A DNA stretch of 46,908 nucleotides from Candidatus Cloacimonadales bacterium (lineage in GTDB: Bacteria; Cloacimonadota; Cloacimonadia; Cloacimonadales; TCS61), in contig JAUSOT010000227.1 in NCBI GenBank assembly GCA_030656075.1, forward strand, positions 1 to 46,908, given 5' to 3'. A program made the position numbers and the translations under genes. This document shows positions 1-8,538 of this stretch, piece after piece. Below the pieces are notes generated by a model. It saw only the letters and a list, made by a program, of their open reading frames with translations, searched no databases and was not told the origin of the DNA. Position 1 is the stretch's first letter. Each line of letters opens with the position of its first letter.

Positions 1-376
1 AATCCATTTTTGAAGCATGAAAGCATAAAATTTTATGTGCTTGTAAAGAAAGTAATTACGGTTGTGTTTCATAGGAGTTGAGAACAAAAATATTTATTGG
101 AAATTCTGAAGTCCCTGCATGCGAGGAACTCCAGTCTTTCATTTCTTTCCTTCCGAATTTTCCTTTTTATGAAAAAACCTTTCTGAAGCTTCTTACAACG
201 AGATGTCTTTCTTCTAAGATTCGGAAAGATAAAGTTGTAGAACTATCACTTCCGAATTTTCTTCATAAGAAAAGCGAAAAGATAAACTTCGGAAGGGATT
301 AAATAGCGTTTTGAATTTCGAATTTGAAGATTGGAATTTATTTGTGATTTGGATTTTGAGATTTGGAATTTTCTGC
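1..376. other. Intergenic segment, no convincing gene
   Basis: No coding region is supported here; the 74-aa plus-strand ORF has no recognisable family and spans repeat-like text. The segment holds two related copies of a 'CTTCCGAATTTTC' sequence (about 151 and 249) and a nested hairpin at 249-295. It ends in AT-rich text of the 'GATTTGGAATTT' type, which resembles the CTCAAAT/CGTAAAT microrepeats at 36.29 kb. It lies 3' of the minus-strand sensor gene. Confidence 0.6.
249..295 (-). terminator. Nested hairpin downstream of sensor gene
   Basis: The outer arms CTTCCGAA and TTCGGAAG pair perfectly and enclose an inner hairpin TTTTCTT-cat-AAGAAAA. It sits about 80 bases beyond the stop of the minus-strand membrane sensor gene, so it may act as a terminator or mRNA 3' stabiliser. 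The CTTCCGAA arms match the AAACTTCCGAAGTTT hairpin family seen at 24.0 and 45.8 kb. Function is inferred. Confidence 0.4.
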
Positions 377-2275
377 TTAGCTCTTTTCGATACTGATATT
401 CTTTTCATTCAATTTGATCGCCAGTTCCGCCACCTGTTTCTGCAAACGTGAGATCATTTTATCCTTTTCATCCAGGGAATTTGCGTAGCGGTTATTGATA
501 ATATTTTCATAAGCCAGAATAAATTTGAGTGAAAGCCTGATCTTGGCAGCCAGCTTGGACAGCGCTTCTTCATCTTTTCTGGTATAGGAAGTTCCATCAA
601 TTTTTTTACCCAGAGCCAGAAACCACTTATGGTCAAGATCATAGAGGATAGGAATTATCAGGGAGAAGCTGGCAATCTCCTGCGGATTTTCGTTCAAAGC
701 TCCGTAATTTCGCTGCATCCTGTTTTCCAGCAAAGTAAGATGAACGTCCTGTACGATTGAGTTTTCTTCCACATCGCTTCCACGCACCTCATTAAAAATG
801 TAAGCTTTCTTTTCTGCATTGTAAGAAATCAAAGCGACTTTTTTGATTGGCAGCCTTCTATTCAGATTTTCGCAGATATATTCTTCGAAACCTTCGATCA
901 CTCCTTCCCCGGAAATGGCTTCTGTGAAGGTATCGGTTTTTTCCAGGAAATCCAGCTCGGAAGTGTTCAATTTGCTGTCCACCATGCGTTCCACCCTCTG
1001 CCGCACCGGATTGAAAAACATCAAAAGCCCGATCGTGACAGGAATGCCGGCAATGAATTCCGATCCCATGAACCGGCCGAAAAGTGTTTGCAGAAGCTCT
1101 CCCAGCGAGTAATCCAGCAGTCCAAAGAAAACGACGAACACCACACCGACGATCGTGTAGATCATTGTACTTCTGATCTTAACTCCCAGCGCTGTTCCCG
1201 TCAGCAAACTCCAGGTGAAAGCACCGAAAAACCAGAGCAGGCAAACGATGAAAACCAGCATGGCAGCCAGGATCAACCCTACGATCAAACCAACCTGTAA
1301 ATTATAAATACTAAATTCGGTCTGCCCGGAAGACAAGAAATATAAAATCATTCCCAGAATAAGAGCTGCAAGCAGTGCGATGATCGCTGCTATCAGCCCT
1401 TTGAATGCATTCAGCAAACGTTTTAATTCAATTGCTCCGGTAGCTTTATAAGCTTTCCATAAAATTATAAAACTGATCAGCAGCCAGGTGAGCGACCAGG
1501 CATAAACCAGAAGATCGGCTGACCAATGAAAGGTTTTATTCAAGACAATACAAATTATAATGATCGCAATCGATATGAAGTAGAGCGGTTTTATCCGGTA
1601 AGGTTTTTGCAGTTTCTCCAGCACAAAATGATAGAAAATTATTCCTAAAAAACCTGCTGCTGCGGAATTAATCACATCCAATTCCATCATTCCAGATAAC
1701 CGGTTGGGACAGGCTAACAGCAGAAGAAAAATAACAATTAGTATATTTTCTTTGGCCTGACTGTATCTCAGAAGTAAATAAGAATTGAAGAAAATAAAGA
1801 TGAGAAACAAAGTATTGAAACCAATATTTATCAGGGCGGAATAATTTTTTTGGGAGATCGTTTCGACATTGTATCGCATATTTTCAAGACTATCCTGGTA
1901 GGTTATTTCTATCGTTTGCTTTCCTTGCAACACTTTTTTAATAGCAACATCACGATTGTCAGCATCATCGATTTGATCCTGATTTGTCTGAAATATTACT
2001 AACGTGCCGTTGCGGTTTTCATCTTCCTGTTCTTTAAAACGAGTAATATTCAGTGTGTCGATTTTAACGATTTTTTTATTTTCCAGCAGGCTGACCAGGC
2101 TCGAATCTACCACGTCAACAGCTTTTCCACTTTCAATCTTAAATGGAAGCTTTCGCAGGAACACCTTATCTTTGATGCTGAAACCCCAGTTTACAACGTT
2201 TAAAAAGAGCAAAAGAAAAAATAATGCCCAGGCAATTTTGTATAAAGGTTTTATAATGCTATCTTTCATCTCCAT
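377..2275 (-). CDS. Multi-TM sensor protein with C-terminal GAF-like domain and coiled coil
   Basis: The 632-aa protein has an N-terminal membrane helix (about 10-30), a soluble extracytoplasmic segment (about 35-135), a long run of hydrophobic helices (about 145-420), a GAF-like domain (about 450-600) and a terminal coiled coil. The stretch 'LALGKKIDGTSYTRKDEEAL' is typical of the end of GAF domains in sensor kinases. No histidine-kinase, GGDEF, HD-GYP or phosphatase domain follows, so it is an orphan sensor or a partner of a separate output protein. Two in-frame ATGs (2275 and 2269) are possible and neither has a well-spaced ribosome site. It is divergent from ispG across about 98 bases. 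No specific family could be named. Confidence 0.75.
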   Translation of the reverse strand: MEMKDSIIKPLYKIAWALFFLLLFLNVVNWGFSIKDKVFLRKLPFKIESGKAVDVVDSSLVSLLENKKIVKIDTLNITRFKEQEDENRNGTLVIFQTNQDQIDDADNRDVAIKKVLQGKQTIEITYQDSLENMRYNVETISQKNYSALINIGFNTLFLIFIFFNSYLLLRYSQAKENILIVIFLLLLACPNRLSGMMELDVINSAAAGFLGIIFYHFVLEKLQKPYRIKPLYFISIAIIIICIVLNKTFHWSADLLVYAWSLTWLLISFIILWKAYKATGAIELKRLLNAFKGLIAAIIALLAALILGMILYFLSSGQTEFSIYNLQVGLIVGLILAAMLVFIVCLLWFFGAFTWSLLTGTALGVKIRSTMIYTIVGVVFVVFFGLLDYSLGELLQTLFGRFMGSEFIAGIPVTIGLLMFFNPVRQRVERMVDSKLNTSELDFLEKTDTFTEAISGEGVIEGFEEYICENLNRRLPIKKVALISYNAEKKAYIFNEVRGSDVEENSIVQDVHLTLLENRMQRNYGALNENPQEIASFSLIIPILYDLDHKWFLALGKKIDGTSYTRKDEEALSKLAAKIRLSLKFILAYENIINNRYANSLDEKDKMISRLQKQVAELAIKLNEKNISIEKS

Positions 2276-2373
2276 CCCCCGTGTGCAAAATAGTGCTTGA
2301 CCAAATAAATGTCAAACGATTAAGGAATTGGCATGATTAAAATGATAAGTAAGAAGAATTCCAAAGGGAAAAA

Positions 2374-3435
2374 GTGAAGATAGACAGGAAACAAACCCGT
2401 GCTATCAAGCTCGGAAATCTGTTAATCGGCGGCAATAATCCCATCACGATCCAGTCGATGACGAACACCAGGACGGCAGATGTGGAAAGCACTGTTGCTC
2501 AAATCTCACAATTGGAAAAGCTGGGCTGCGAGATCATCCGCGCGGCAGTACCGGACATGGAATCGGCAGAAGCCCTGAGCAAGATCAAATCACGGATTTC
2601 CATTCCCCTGATCGCAGATATTCATTTCGATTATAAACTGGCTCTGGCTGCTATCGAAGCCGGTGTGGACGGACTTCGTCTGAATCCCGGCAATATCGGC
2701 AGCCAGCTCAATGTGCTCAAGGTTGTGGATGCCGTACGTGAAAAAAAAATTCCAATCCGAATTGGCGTGAACAGCGGTTCTCTTTCCAAAACGATTTTAA
2801 AAAAATACGGCGTTACGGCTAAAGGCTTGGTAGAAAGCGCACTGGAACATGTGCGGATTTTGGAAGATGCCGGATATGAAGAAATGAAGATTTCCGTCAA
2901 AACTTCTTCGGTTCCCCTCACCATCGAAGCTTATCGTCTGCTCAGTACCCGCGTGAATTATCCGCTGCATCTGGGTGTAACGGAAGCCGGAACGGAATTT
3001 TCGGGCACGATCAAATCCGCTATCGGCATCGGCACTCTGCTGGCAGAAGGCATCGGTGATACGATCCGCGTTTCCCTCACTTCCGATCCAACCAGAGAAA
3101 TCCCGGTTGCCAGGCAGATTCTACAATCACTTCGCCTCCGAAAAGGTTTGGAAATCATCTCCTGCCCCACTTGCGGCCGCACCGAAATCGACTTGATCAC
3201 ATTAGCCGGTGAAACAGAAAAAAAATTAGAGAGATTTGCTCATTTGAACATCACCGTGGCAGTGATGGGCTGCATTGTGAACGGTCCGGGAGAAGCACGC
3301 GAAGCAGATTACGGCATCGCCGGCGGCAAGAAAGAAGGCTTACTTTTCAAGCATGGCGAGATTGTGAAAAAAGTGCCGGAATCTCAACTTCTGGATGAGC
3401 TGATCAGTTTGATAACCACAGATGTCGAGTCGTAG
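2374..3435 (+). CDS. ispG: 4-hydroxy-3-methylbut-2-enyl diphosphate synthase
   Basis: IspG (GcpE) converts methylerythritol cyclodiphosphate to HMBPP in the MEP isoprenoid pathway in the cytoplasm. The 353-aa protein is close to the usual bacterial length. It opens with the family signature 'NPITIQSMTNTRTADVEST'. The [4Fe-4S] ligands are visible as 'CPTCGRTE' (Cys about 265/268), 'MGCIVNGPGEA' (Cys about 300) and the Glu in the latter motif. The start is GTG, preceded by 'CCAAAGGGAAAAA'. It overlaps the next gene by 14 bases, so the two are probably co-transcribed. Confidence 0.96.
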   Translation: MKIDRKQTRAIKLGNLLIGGNNPITIQSMTNTRTADVESTVAQISQLEKLGCEIIRAAVPDMESAEALSKIKSRISIPLIADIHFDYKLALAAIEAGVDGLRLNPGNIGSQLNVLKVVDAVREKKIPIRIGVNSGSLSKTILKKYGVTAKGLVESALEHVRILEDAGYEEMKISVKTSSVPLTIEAYRLLSTRVNYPLHLGVTEAGTEFSGTIKSAIGIGTLLAEGIGDTIRVSLTSDPTREIPVARQILQSLRLRKGLEIISCPTCGRTEIDLITLAGETEKKLERFAHLNITVAVMGCIVNGPGEAREADYGIAGGKKEGLLFKHGEIVKKVPESQLLDELISLITTDVES

Positions 3436-5089
3436 ATTATTATTATTATTTTTTGCTTTTATGAGCAGCTGTTGTTTTGCGCAGCTCATTATCGGCGAGA
3501 TCAGTTTCGAAGGTAATTATCTCATCTCAGATGTTCAACTCCAAAAAACCATCATTTCCCGCACCGGTAATCCATTCAACCAGGAAGTTTTGAATCAAGA
3601 TGCAAATCGTATTTCCGATCTCTACAAAAAACGGGGCTTCTGGAATATAAAGGTGCAATATCCGCAACTGATCACCAACAGCCCCACCGAGATCGATGTC
3701 ATCTTCCAAATCGAAGAAGAAAAGAACCTGCTGATCTCGCAAATTGAACTGAACGGAAATCGTTATATTTCATCGGAAAAAATCAAACAGGATATACAAA
3801 CTGAAAACATTGATCTGCCGAACCTTAACTTTGTGATGCAGAATATTCTGGAATATTATGCCGACAACGGCTTTCTTTTTGCAGCAGTTTCCCTGGACAG
3901 CCTGGTTTTCTCGGAAGCTGTTTTGTATGCCTATCTGAACGTACAGGAAGGAAATTTCTGCGAATTCGGCGAATTCCGTTTTCGGGGAAATACCGTGACC
4001 AAAGCTGCTACGATCCTGAAGATTTCTCAACTGAGAAAAGCCGAGTATTATACACCCGAAATTTTGGAACAAGCTGCTGATAATCTGCGAAAAAAAACTT
4101 ATATAAAAAAATGCGATATCATTCCCTTAAACTCAAAACAACTGCTTTTCGATATCGAAGAAGACCGCATGAGCTTGATCTCAGGGATAGTCGGTTTTGA
4201 CAATTCCCAGACAAAGAGCCGGCGATTTACCGGATTTCTGAACGTGGAATTTCTAAATTTATATGGAACTGATCGATCACTTTCCCTCACCTGGCAAAGA
4301 ACTTCATCCGCTCAAAGTTCAATCGCATTGGGTTATCATGAATCGGGATTGGACCGATTTCCTGTTTCAGCCGATATTTCTTTAAGTCGGGAAGAAGTAG
4401 ATTCCACCTATATCAAAACCAATTTCAAAACCGAGATCTATTGGTACGATCTAACCAGCAGATACGGTGTTTACTGGGAAATGGAAAATATCTATCCCGG
4501 CAGCAGACGGCCGAAAATCGTGGAAAATACAGCTTTCCAAAAACTGGGTGTTTTCTGGAATTTTTCAGGTTTGGATTTTTACAGAAATCCAACCAAAGGC
4601 AATGAATACTCAGTGAAATATTACACAATTTTCAGCAAAGCAGATGAAACCGGTGTGTCCAAACAAGCTGTAGAACTGAAGTGGTATAAATTTCTAAAAC
4701 TGCGCAATAGAGTAGTATTGGCAGCTCTCTTCAATCTAAATTTGATCGAGAATAAAAAACTTACTGAGTTTGAAACCTTCGATCTGGGCGGCAATAAAAA
4801 CCTGCGCGGCTTTGTTGAAAACCAATTTTCCGGCTATCAGGTTAGCTGGACAAATCTGGAACTTCGTTACCTTTTAAACCGGAATTCCCGCATCTATGTT
4901 TTTGCGGATCATGGTTATGTGAAAAACCTAGAAAATAAATTTGGCAAACTCTTTGGCTTCGGAGTCGGAATCAAGATCGAAACTCGGTTGGGAATGCTCG
5001 GAATCGATTACGCATTCAGCTACCAGGATAATGAATTGAGAAATCCTCTTGACGGAATTATCCACTTTGGCTTGGAATCCAAACTGTAG
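3422..5089 (+). CDS. BamA/TamA-family outer membrane protein
   Basis: The 555-aa protein has a signal peptide (about 1-20, ending 'CCFAQ'), POTRA-type repeats of the form 'GEISFEGNYLISDVQLQKTI' and 'ISQIELNGNRYISSEKIKQDI' (about 22-245), and a C-terminal 'surface antigen' beta-barrel (about 250-555) containing 'FDLGGNKNLRGFVENQFSG'. This GG.xxLRGF barrel motif is typical of Omp85 proteins. The length resembles TamA (three POTRAs) more than BamA (five), so its role is either outer-membrane protein insertion or a TamA-like function. It overlaps the ispG 3' end by 14 bases and is probably translationally coupled to it. Confidence 0.85.
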   Translation: MSSRRLLLLFFAFMSSCCFAQLIIGEISFEGNYLISDVQLQKTIISRTGNPFNQEVLNQDANRISDLYKKRGFWNIKVQYPQLITNSPTEIDVIFQIEEEKNLLISQIELNGNRYISSEKIKQDIQTENIDLPNLNFVMQNILEYYADNGFLFAAVSLDSLVFSEAVLYAYLNVQEGNFCEFGEFRFRGNTVTKAATILKISQLRKAEYYTPEILEQAADNLRKKTYIKKCDIIPLNSKQLLFDIEEDRMSLISGIVGFDNSQTKSRRFTGFLNVEFLNLYGTDRSLSLTWQRTSSAQSSIALGYHESGLDRFPVSADISLSREEVDSTYIKTNFKTEIYWYDLTSRYGVYWEMENIYPGSRRPKIVENTAFQKLGVFWNFSGLDFYRNPTKGNEYSVKYYTIFSKADETGVSKQAVELKWYKFLKLRNRVVLAALFNLNLIENKKLTEFETFDLGGNKNLRGFVENQFSGYQVSWTNLELRYLLNRNSRIYVFADHGYVKNLENKFGKLFGFGVGIKIETRLGMLGIDYAFSYQDNELRNPLDGIIHFGLESKL

Positions 5090-5195
5090 AAATAAAAGAT
5101 TTTTTAATTTTAAGATTGAGAATTGATGAAAGTCTCTTATCTTATAAATCGAATTGGAAAAGTAAGTTTGATGATAAAGCTTACTCGGAGGATAT

Positions 5196-6011
5196 ATGGA
5201 TAAAACAGGGTATTTACGGGTGGGTATTTATGTGGATGTTTCCAATATCGCCCATAATGGCGGTTATGGAATGCAATATGATGTTCTGCGGGCTTTTGCC
5301 TGCCGCAATGATGGCGTTGCAGTTCGCTTGAATGCGTATGTGGCTTATGATGAGGAACTCGCTCAACTCAACCTTGAATATAAAAAGAAAGCCAAAAGTT
5401 TCCATTCTATCCTGCGTGACTTTGGTTATAAAGTTATCGTGAAAACGGTGAAATGGTATACGGATGAACAGGGAAACCGCTATGGCAAATCCAATGCCGA
5501 TCTGGATATGGCCGTGGATGCATTGATGCAGTCGGAACGTTTGGATTATGTACTACTCGTCAGCGGAGACGGAGATTTCGTGCAGGTAGTTCGAGCCTTG
5601 CAAAACAGAGGCTGCCGGGTAGAAGTGCTGGCTTTCAATAATGTTTCGAACGATCTGAAAAATGAAGCTGACGTTTTCACTTCCGGTTATCTTGTTCCTG
5701 ATCTTTCTCCCATCGAAATGCATGATGTGACGAACGGCAAAAAGATCGCAAGGGGAGTGTGCTATTCCTATAATCACGAAAAAGGATATGGATTCCTGCG
5801 CTTCATGAAGGATGTGGTTGGCGGCCTCTGGATCACCGATTCACGCAAAAGCGAATCTGCCTATCAAACCGCCTTTGCTCACAACTCACAATTCCCGGAA
5901 AATTTAGACTTGAACAGACTTCCCAATCGCGAAATGGTTTTTGAATTTGAACTTAAAGATGTGGAAGGCAAAGGACTGCAGGCAGAAAAAATTATATTAT
6001 TGGAAAAATAA
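5196..6011 (+). CDS. NYN-domain (LabA/DUF88-like) nuclease fused to cold-shock-like domain
   Basis: The first ~165 residues are a NYN/PIN-like domain with the acidic metal-binding pattern 'IYVDVSNIAHNGG', 'NADLDMAVDAL' and 'LLVSGDGDFVQVVRALQ', as in LabA/DUF88 proteins thought to be RNases. Residues about 185-270 ('ARGVCYSYNHEKGYGFLRF' and 'VFEFELKDVEGKGLQAEKI') resemble a cold-shock (CSD/OB-fold) domain, comparable to 'GxVxWFNxxKGYGFI' and '...KGxQAxxV'. An RNA-binding, RNA-cleaving cytoplasmic protein is inferred. The start is set by 'CGGAGGATATATG'. It precedes ppx by 45 bases. Confidence 0.85.
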   Translation: MDKTGYLRVGIYVDVSNIAHNGGYGMQYDVLRAFACRNDGVAVRLNAYVAYDEELAQLNLEYKKKAKSFHSILRDFGYKVIVKTVKWYTDEQGNRYGKSNADLDMAVDALMQSERLDYVLLVSGDGDFVQVVRALQNRGCRVEVLAFNNVSNDLKNEADVFTSGYLVPDLSPIEMHDVTNGKKIARGVCYSYNHEKGYGFLRFMKDVVGGLWITDSRKSESAYQTAFAHNSQFPENLDLNRLPNREMVFEFELKDVEGKGLQAEKIILLEK

Positions 6012-6027
6012 AAATTCCGAGGAAAAT

Positions 6028-6060
6028 ATGAAATACGCAATAGAGAGTGAAAACTCATGA
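6028..6060 (+). CDS. Ten-codon leader ORF duplicating the start of the next gene
   Basis: The ORF encodes MKYAIESENS and has its own ribosome site 'GAGGAAAAT'. Its first 15 bases match the start of the downstream gene at 14 of 15 positions (ATGAAATAYGCAATW). Its TGA stop overlaps the downstream ATG as ATGA, which is the geometry of translational coupling. It could be a short duplication that left a decoy start, or a working coupling leader. Function is inferred. Confidence 0.45.
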   Translation: MKYAIESENS

Positions 6061-6968
6061 AATATGCAATTTTGGATGTCGGAACGAATAACGTTTTATT
6101 TCTGATCGCAGACCTGCAGGATGGAAAAATTATGCCTCTTCATAGAACTGCAAATATTTCTGCCATGGGTAAAAAAATGCAGGATGGAAAAATTTCCTAC
6201 GCTGCTCTCAAACGAACCAAATCTATCCTGGCGGATAATATCAAATTTGCCGGAATGTTCACAAATAATATAATTATTTTAGGAACAAGCTGCTCGCGAG
6301 ATGCCAAAAATATCAACGAACTCAGCGACTGGCTGCTGAGCAGGTTCGGAGTAAAATACAATATCATTTCCGGAGAACTGGAAGCAGAATTAAGCGGAAT
6401 CGCCAGCTTGCATGCTTTTCCTGAATATTCAAATATTATCACATTTGATGTGGGTGGCGGCAGCACCGAATTCAACTTCATCAAAGCCGGAAAGATCATT
6501 TCATCTCAAAGTCTGCCTCTGGGAATTCGCCGATTGGACGATGCTTTTGGAAATGATTTCAACGCTAAGTTTGAAAAGACAAATAAAATTCTGGAAACTT
6601 TGCACATTCCGGAGCTAATCGATTTTACTTTAGTCGGAGTCGGTGGTACTGTGACCAGTCTGGCTGCCTATAAAGTACATATGATAAATTACGACGGAGA
6701 AAAAGTTCATAAAAGCCATCTAACTGAAACTGAAATCAGATTTATGCTGGATGAATTCCGTTCGTTGACCGATGATGAAATTGCTTATCTGATGCCTTTC
6801 GACCGCAACCGGGCAGACATTATCGCCACCGGCACGATGATCGTTCACGAGATATTAAAGAAATTCCAGGCAGATGATTGCGTGATCAGTGATTTTGGTA
6901 TGCAGTTCGGGCTTTTATATAAAAGTTCCGGGTTCCTGCGTAATTTGATGGTTGATACAGGTAAATAA
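6057..6968 (+). CDS. Ppx/GppA-family phosphatase (exopolyphosphatase-like)
   Basis: The 303-aa protein has the actin-like ATPase fold signatures of the Ppx/GppA family: an N-terminal phosphate loop 'ILDVGTNNVLFLIAD', 'LGTSCSRDAKN', 'IISGELEAELSG' and the second phosphate loop 'TFDVGGGSTEFNFI'. Such enzymes remove terminal phosphates from polyphosphate or pppGpp. It lacks the C-terminal HD-type domain of long Ppx enzymes, like other short family members. The start used overlaps the stop of a 10-codon leader ORF; the alternative ATG at 6028 is in another frame relation and does not extend this protein. The stop is directly followed by the DAHP synthase ATG. Confidence 0.88.
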   Translation: MKYAILDVGTNNVLFLIADLQDGKIMPLHRTANISAMGKKMQDGKISYAALKRTKSILADNIKFAGMFTNNIIILGTSCSRDAKNINELSDWLLSRFGVKYNIISGELEAELSGIASLHAFPEYSNIITFDVGGGSTEFNFIKAGKIISSQSLPLGIRRLDDAFGNDFNAKFEKTNKILETLHIPELIDFTLVGVGGTVTSLAAYKVHMINYDGEKVHKSHLTETEIRFMLDEFRSLTDDEIAYLMPFDRNRADIIATGTMIVHEILKKFQADDCVISDFGMQFGLLYKSSGFLRNLMVDTGK

Positions 6969-7772
6969 ATGCGAGATTTAAAACATCAGCAAAGCAAGCC
7001 GATCGAGATCGAGATCAAAGGCCGGAAAATAGGGCGGGATAATTTCGTTTTCATCGCCGGACCCTGTACGATTGAAAATTACGAAGACCTTTTGAATATT
7101 GCTTCCAGACTGAAAAAGATTGGAGTCAACTTCTTCCGTGGCGGAGCTTATAAAATGCGCACTTCACCCTATAATTTTCAGGGTTTGGGACAGGAAGGGT
7201 TGGAATATCTGAAAAAAGTCGCAGATGAAACCGGAATGATCTCTGTTTCAGAAGTGGTAGCAGCAGAAGATGTGGAATTGATGAGCAAACACGTGGACAT
7301 CCTGCAGGTAGGAACGCGCAATATGCAAAACTACCGGTTACTCTGGAAATTGGGTAAAATTGAGAATCCAATAATTTTGAAGCGAGGTATGAGCAGCACC
7401 ATTGAAGAATGGCTTTTGGCTGCGGAACATATCCTGGAAGCCGGAAATCCAAATGTGATATTGTGTGAACGAGGCATCAGAACCTTTGAAAATTTCACCC
7501 GTCATACTCTGGATATTTCTGCCATTCCAGCCGTGAAGAGCTTGAGTAATCTTCCAATTATTGTCGATCCGTCACACAGTTCAGGAAGGCGAGAAATGAT
7601 CAAATCGCTCAGCTGGGCTGCCATGGCTGCCGGAGCGGATGGACTCTTGATCGAAACTCATTTCGATCCCGATACGACGATTTGTGATAGTGAACAGACT
7701 ATCGATTTTGAAATTCTTGCTGAAATTCTGAAGAAGAAAGATCAGTTGCTGGATTTGTGGGTGAAAAAATAG
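6969..7772 (+). CDS. aroF: 3-deoxy-7-phosphoheptulonate (DAHP) synthase, type I beta
   Basis: This enzyme condenses PEP and erythrose 4-phosphate, the first step of aromatic amino-acid synthesis. The 267-aa protein carries 'FIAGPCTIEN', 'FFRGGAYKMRTSPYNFQGLG', 'LQVGTRNMQN', 'ILKRGMSST' and 'VDPSHSSGRR', the substrate and metal-site motifs of the Bacillus/Thermotoga type. There is no N-terminal ferredoxin-like ACT regulatory domain and no chorismate mutase fusion, so feedback control by those routes is absent. The ATG abuts the Ppx stop codon with no gap, which indicates an operon. The aroF name follows common usage for this subgroup. Confidence 0.93.
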   Translation: MRDLKHQQSKPIEIEIKGRKIGRDNFVFIAGPCTIENYEDLLNIASRLKKIGVNFFRGGAYKMRTSPYNFQGLGQEGLEYLKKVADETGMISVSEVVAAEDVELMSKHVDILQVGTRNMQNYRLLWKLGKIENPIILKRGMSSTIEEWLLAAEHILEAGNPNVILCERGIRTFENFTRHTLDISAIPAVKSLSNLPIIVDPSHSSGRREMIKSLSWAAMAAGADGLLIETHFDPDTTICDSEQTIDFEILAEILKKKDQLLDLWVKK

Positions 7773-7972
7773 TTTTAGCAACGAACTAAACGAACAAAGA
7801 GATTTAAGTCAAAATGAAAAAAAAATGTCATCTCGTCACATAGCTCCCGCTATGTGACCCATTATTTTGTAGCTCCAGCTACAAACTATTGATTTATTGG
7901 CAACAGGAACTGCGAAATTGTTAATTGCATAGCAGGAGCTATGCAACAATAATGTGAGGACGTACTAACTAC
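7773..7972. repeat. Intergenic array of three TAGCTCCNGCTA hairpins
   Basis: Three perfect hairpins occur in a row: 7835-7858 (10-bp stem, loop TCCC), 7866-7885 (8-bp stem, loop TCCA) and 7925-7946 (9-bp stem, loop AGGA, i.e. TCCT on the other strand). All share the core TAGC-TCCN-GCTA while the outer stem bases differ and remain complementary. The array lies between the DAHP synthase stop and the acetyltransferase start. It could serve as terminator, mRNA 3' structure or mobile palindrome; function is unknown. Confidence 0.8.
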
Positions 7973-8446
7973 ATGAGAAATTTGGTTATACAGAACTTGA
8001 AAGAAAAAGATTACAAAGTAACTTCAAAGTTAATAGCTTCTGATGCAATACTCCAGAAAGAATTAGGTTTTGATGAAAAATCCTCTCCTTCAGCTTTCAA
8101 AGTTAAAATTGATTATAAAGAATGGAATAAATCACATTCAGCTGAGATGTTTTGTGTTCGATTGGATGACAAATTAATTGGTTTGATGACACTGAGTAGA
8201 ATCAATAAAGAAAAGAAATCAGCAAGACTTGGTTATTGGATTGGATCACAATTCCGAGGTTTAGGATACGGTTCTGAAGCTTTCACTCAAATGCTTGCAC
8301 ATATAAGCCAAATGGGAATCACCCGAATTTACGGGAGTATTAATTCAACAAATCTCTCTTCAATCCATTTGTGGGAAAAGAATGGTGGAACTGTAATTAG
8401 AACAAATACATCGAATCATGAGTTTGAGTTGAAATTGGATTGCTAA
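7973..8446 (+). CDS. GNAT-family N-acetyltransferase (RimJ/RimL-like)
   Basis: The 157-aa protein shows the acetyl-CoA binding motif A as 'ARLGYWIGSQFRGLGYGSEAF' (about 83-103) and the following 'SINSTNLSSIHLWEKNGG' motif B (about 122-140). These are typical of RimJ/RimL-like acetyltransferases that modify protein N-termini, amino acids or small molecules. The acceptor cannot be told from sequence. It stands alone between a hairpin array and a convergent gene. The ATG at 7973 has only a weak ribosome site. Confidence 0.88.
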   Translation: MRNLVIQNLKEKDYKVTSKLIASDAILQKELGFDEKSSPSAFKVKIDYKEWNKSHSAEMFCVRLDDKLIGLMTLSRINKEKKSARLGYWIGSQFRGLGYGSEAFTQMLAHISQMGITRIYGSINSTNLSSIHLWEKNGGTVIRTNTSNHEFELKLDC

Positions 8447-8538
8447 CTCGTTACATAACTGGAAATATGCAACGATAAATAAGAATTAATATTAAACGTC
8501 TGTGTTTAGTCAGTGAAAGTCTGTGGCAAATATTTACT

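Noticed and set aside
78-302. 74-aa plus-strand ORF at the left edge
   Set aside because: It has no family resemblance and is built from repeated CTTCCGAATTTTC-type text.
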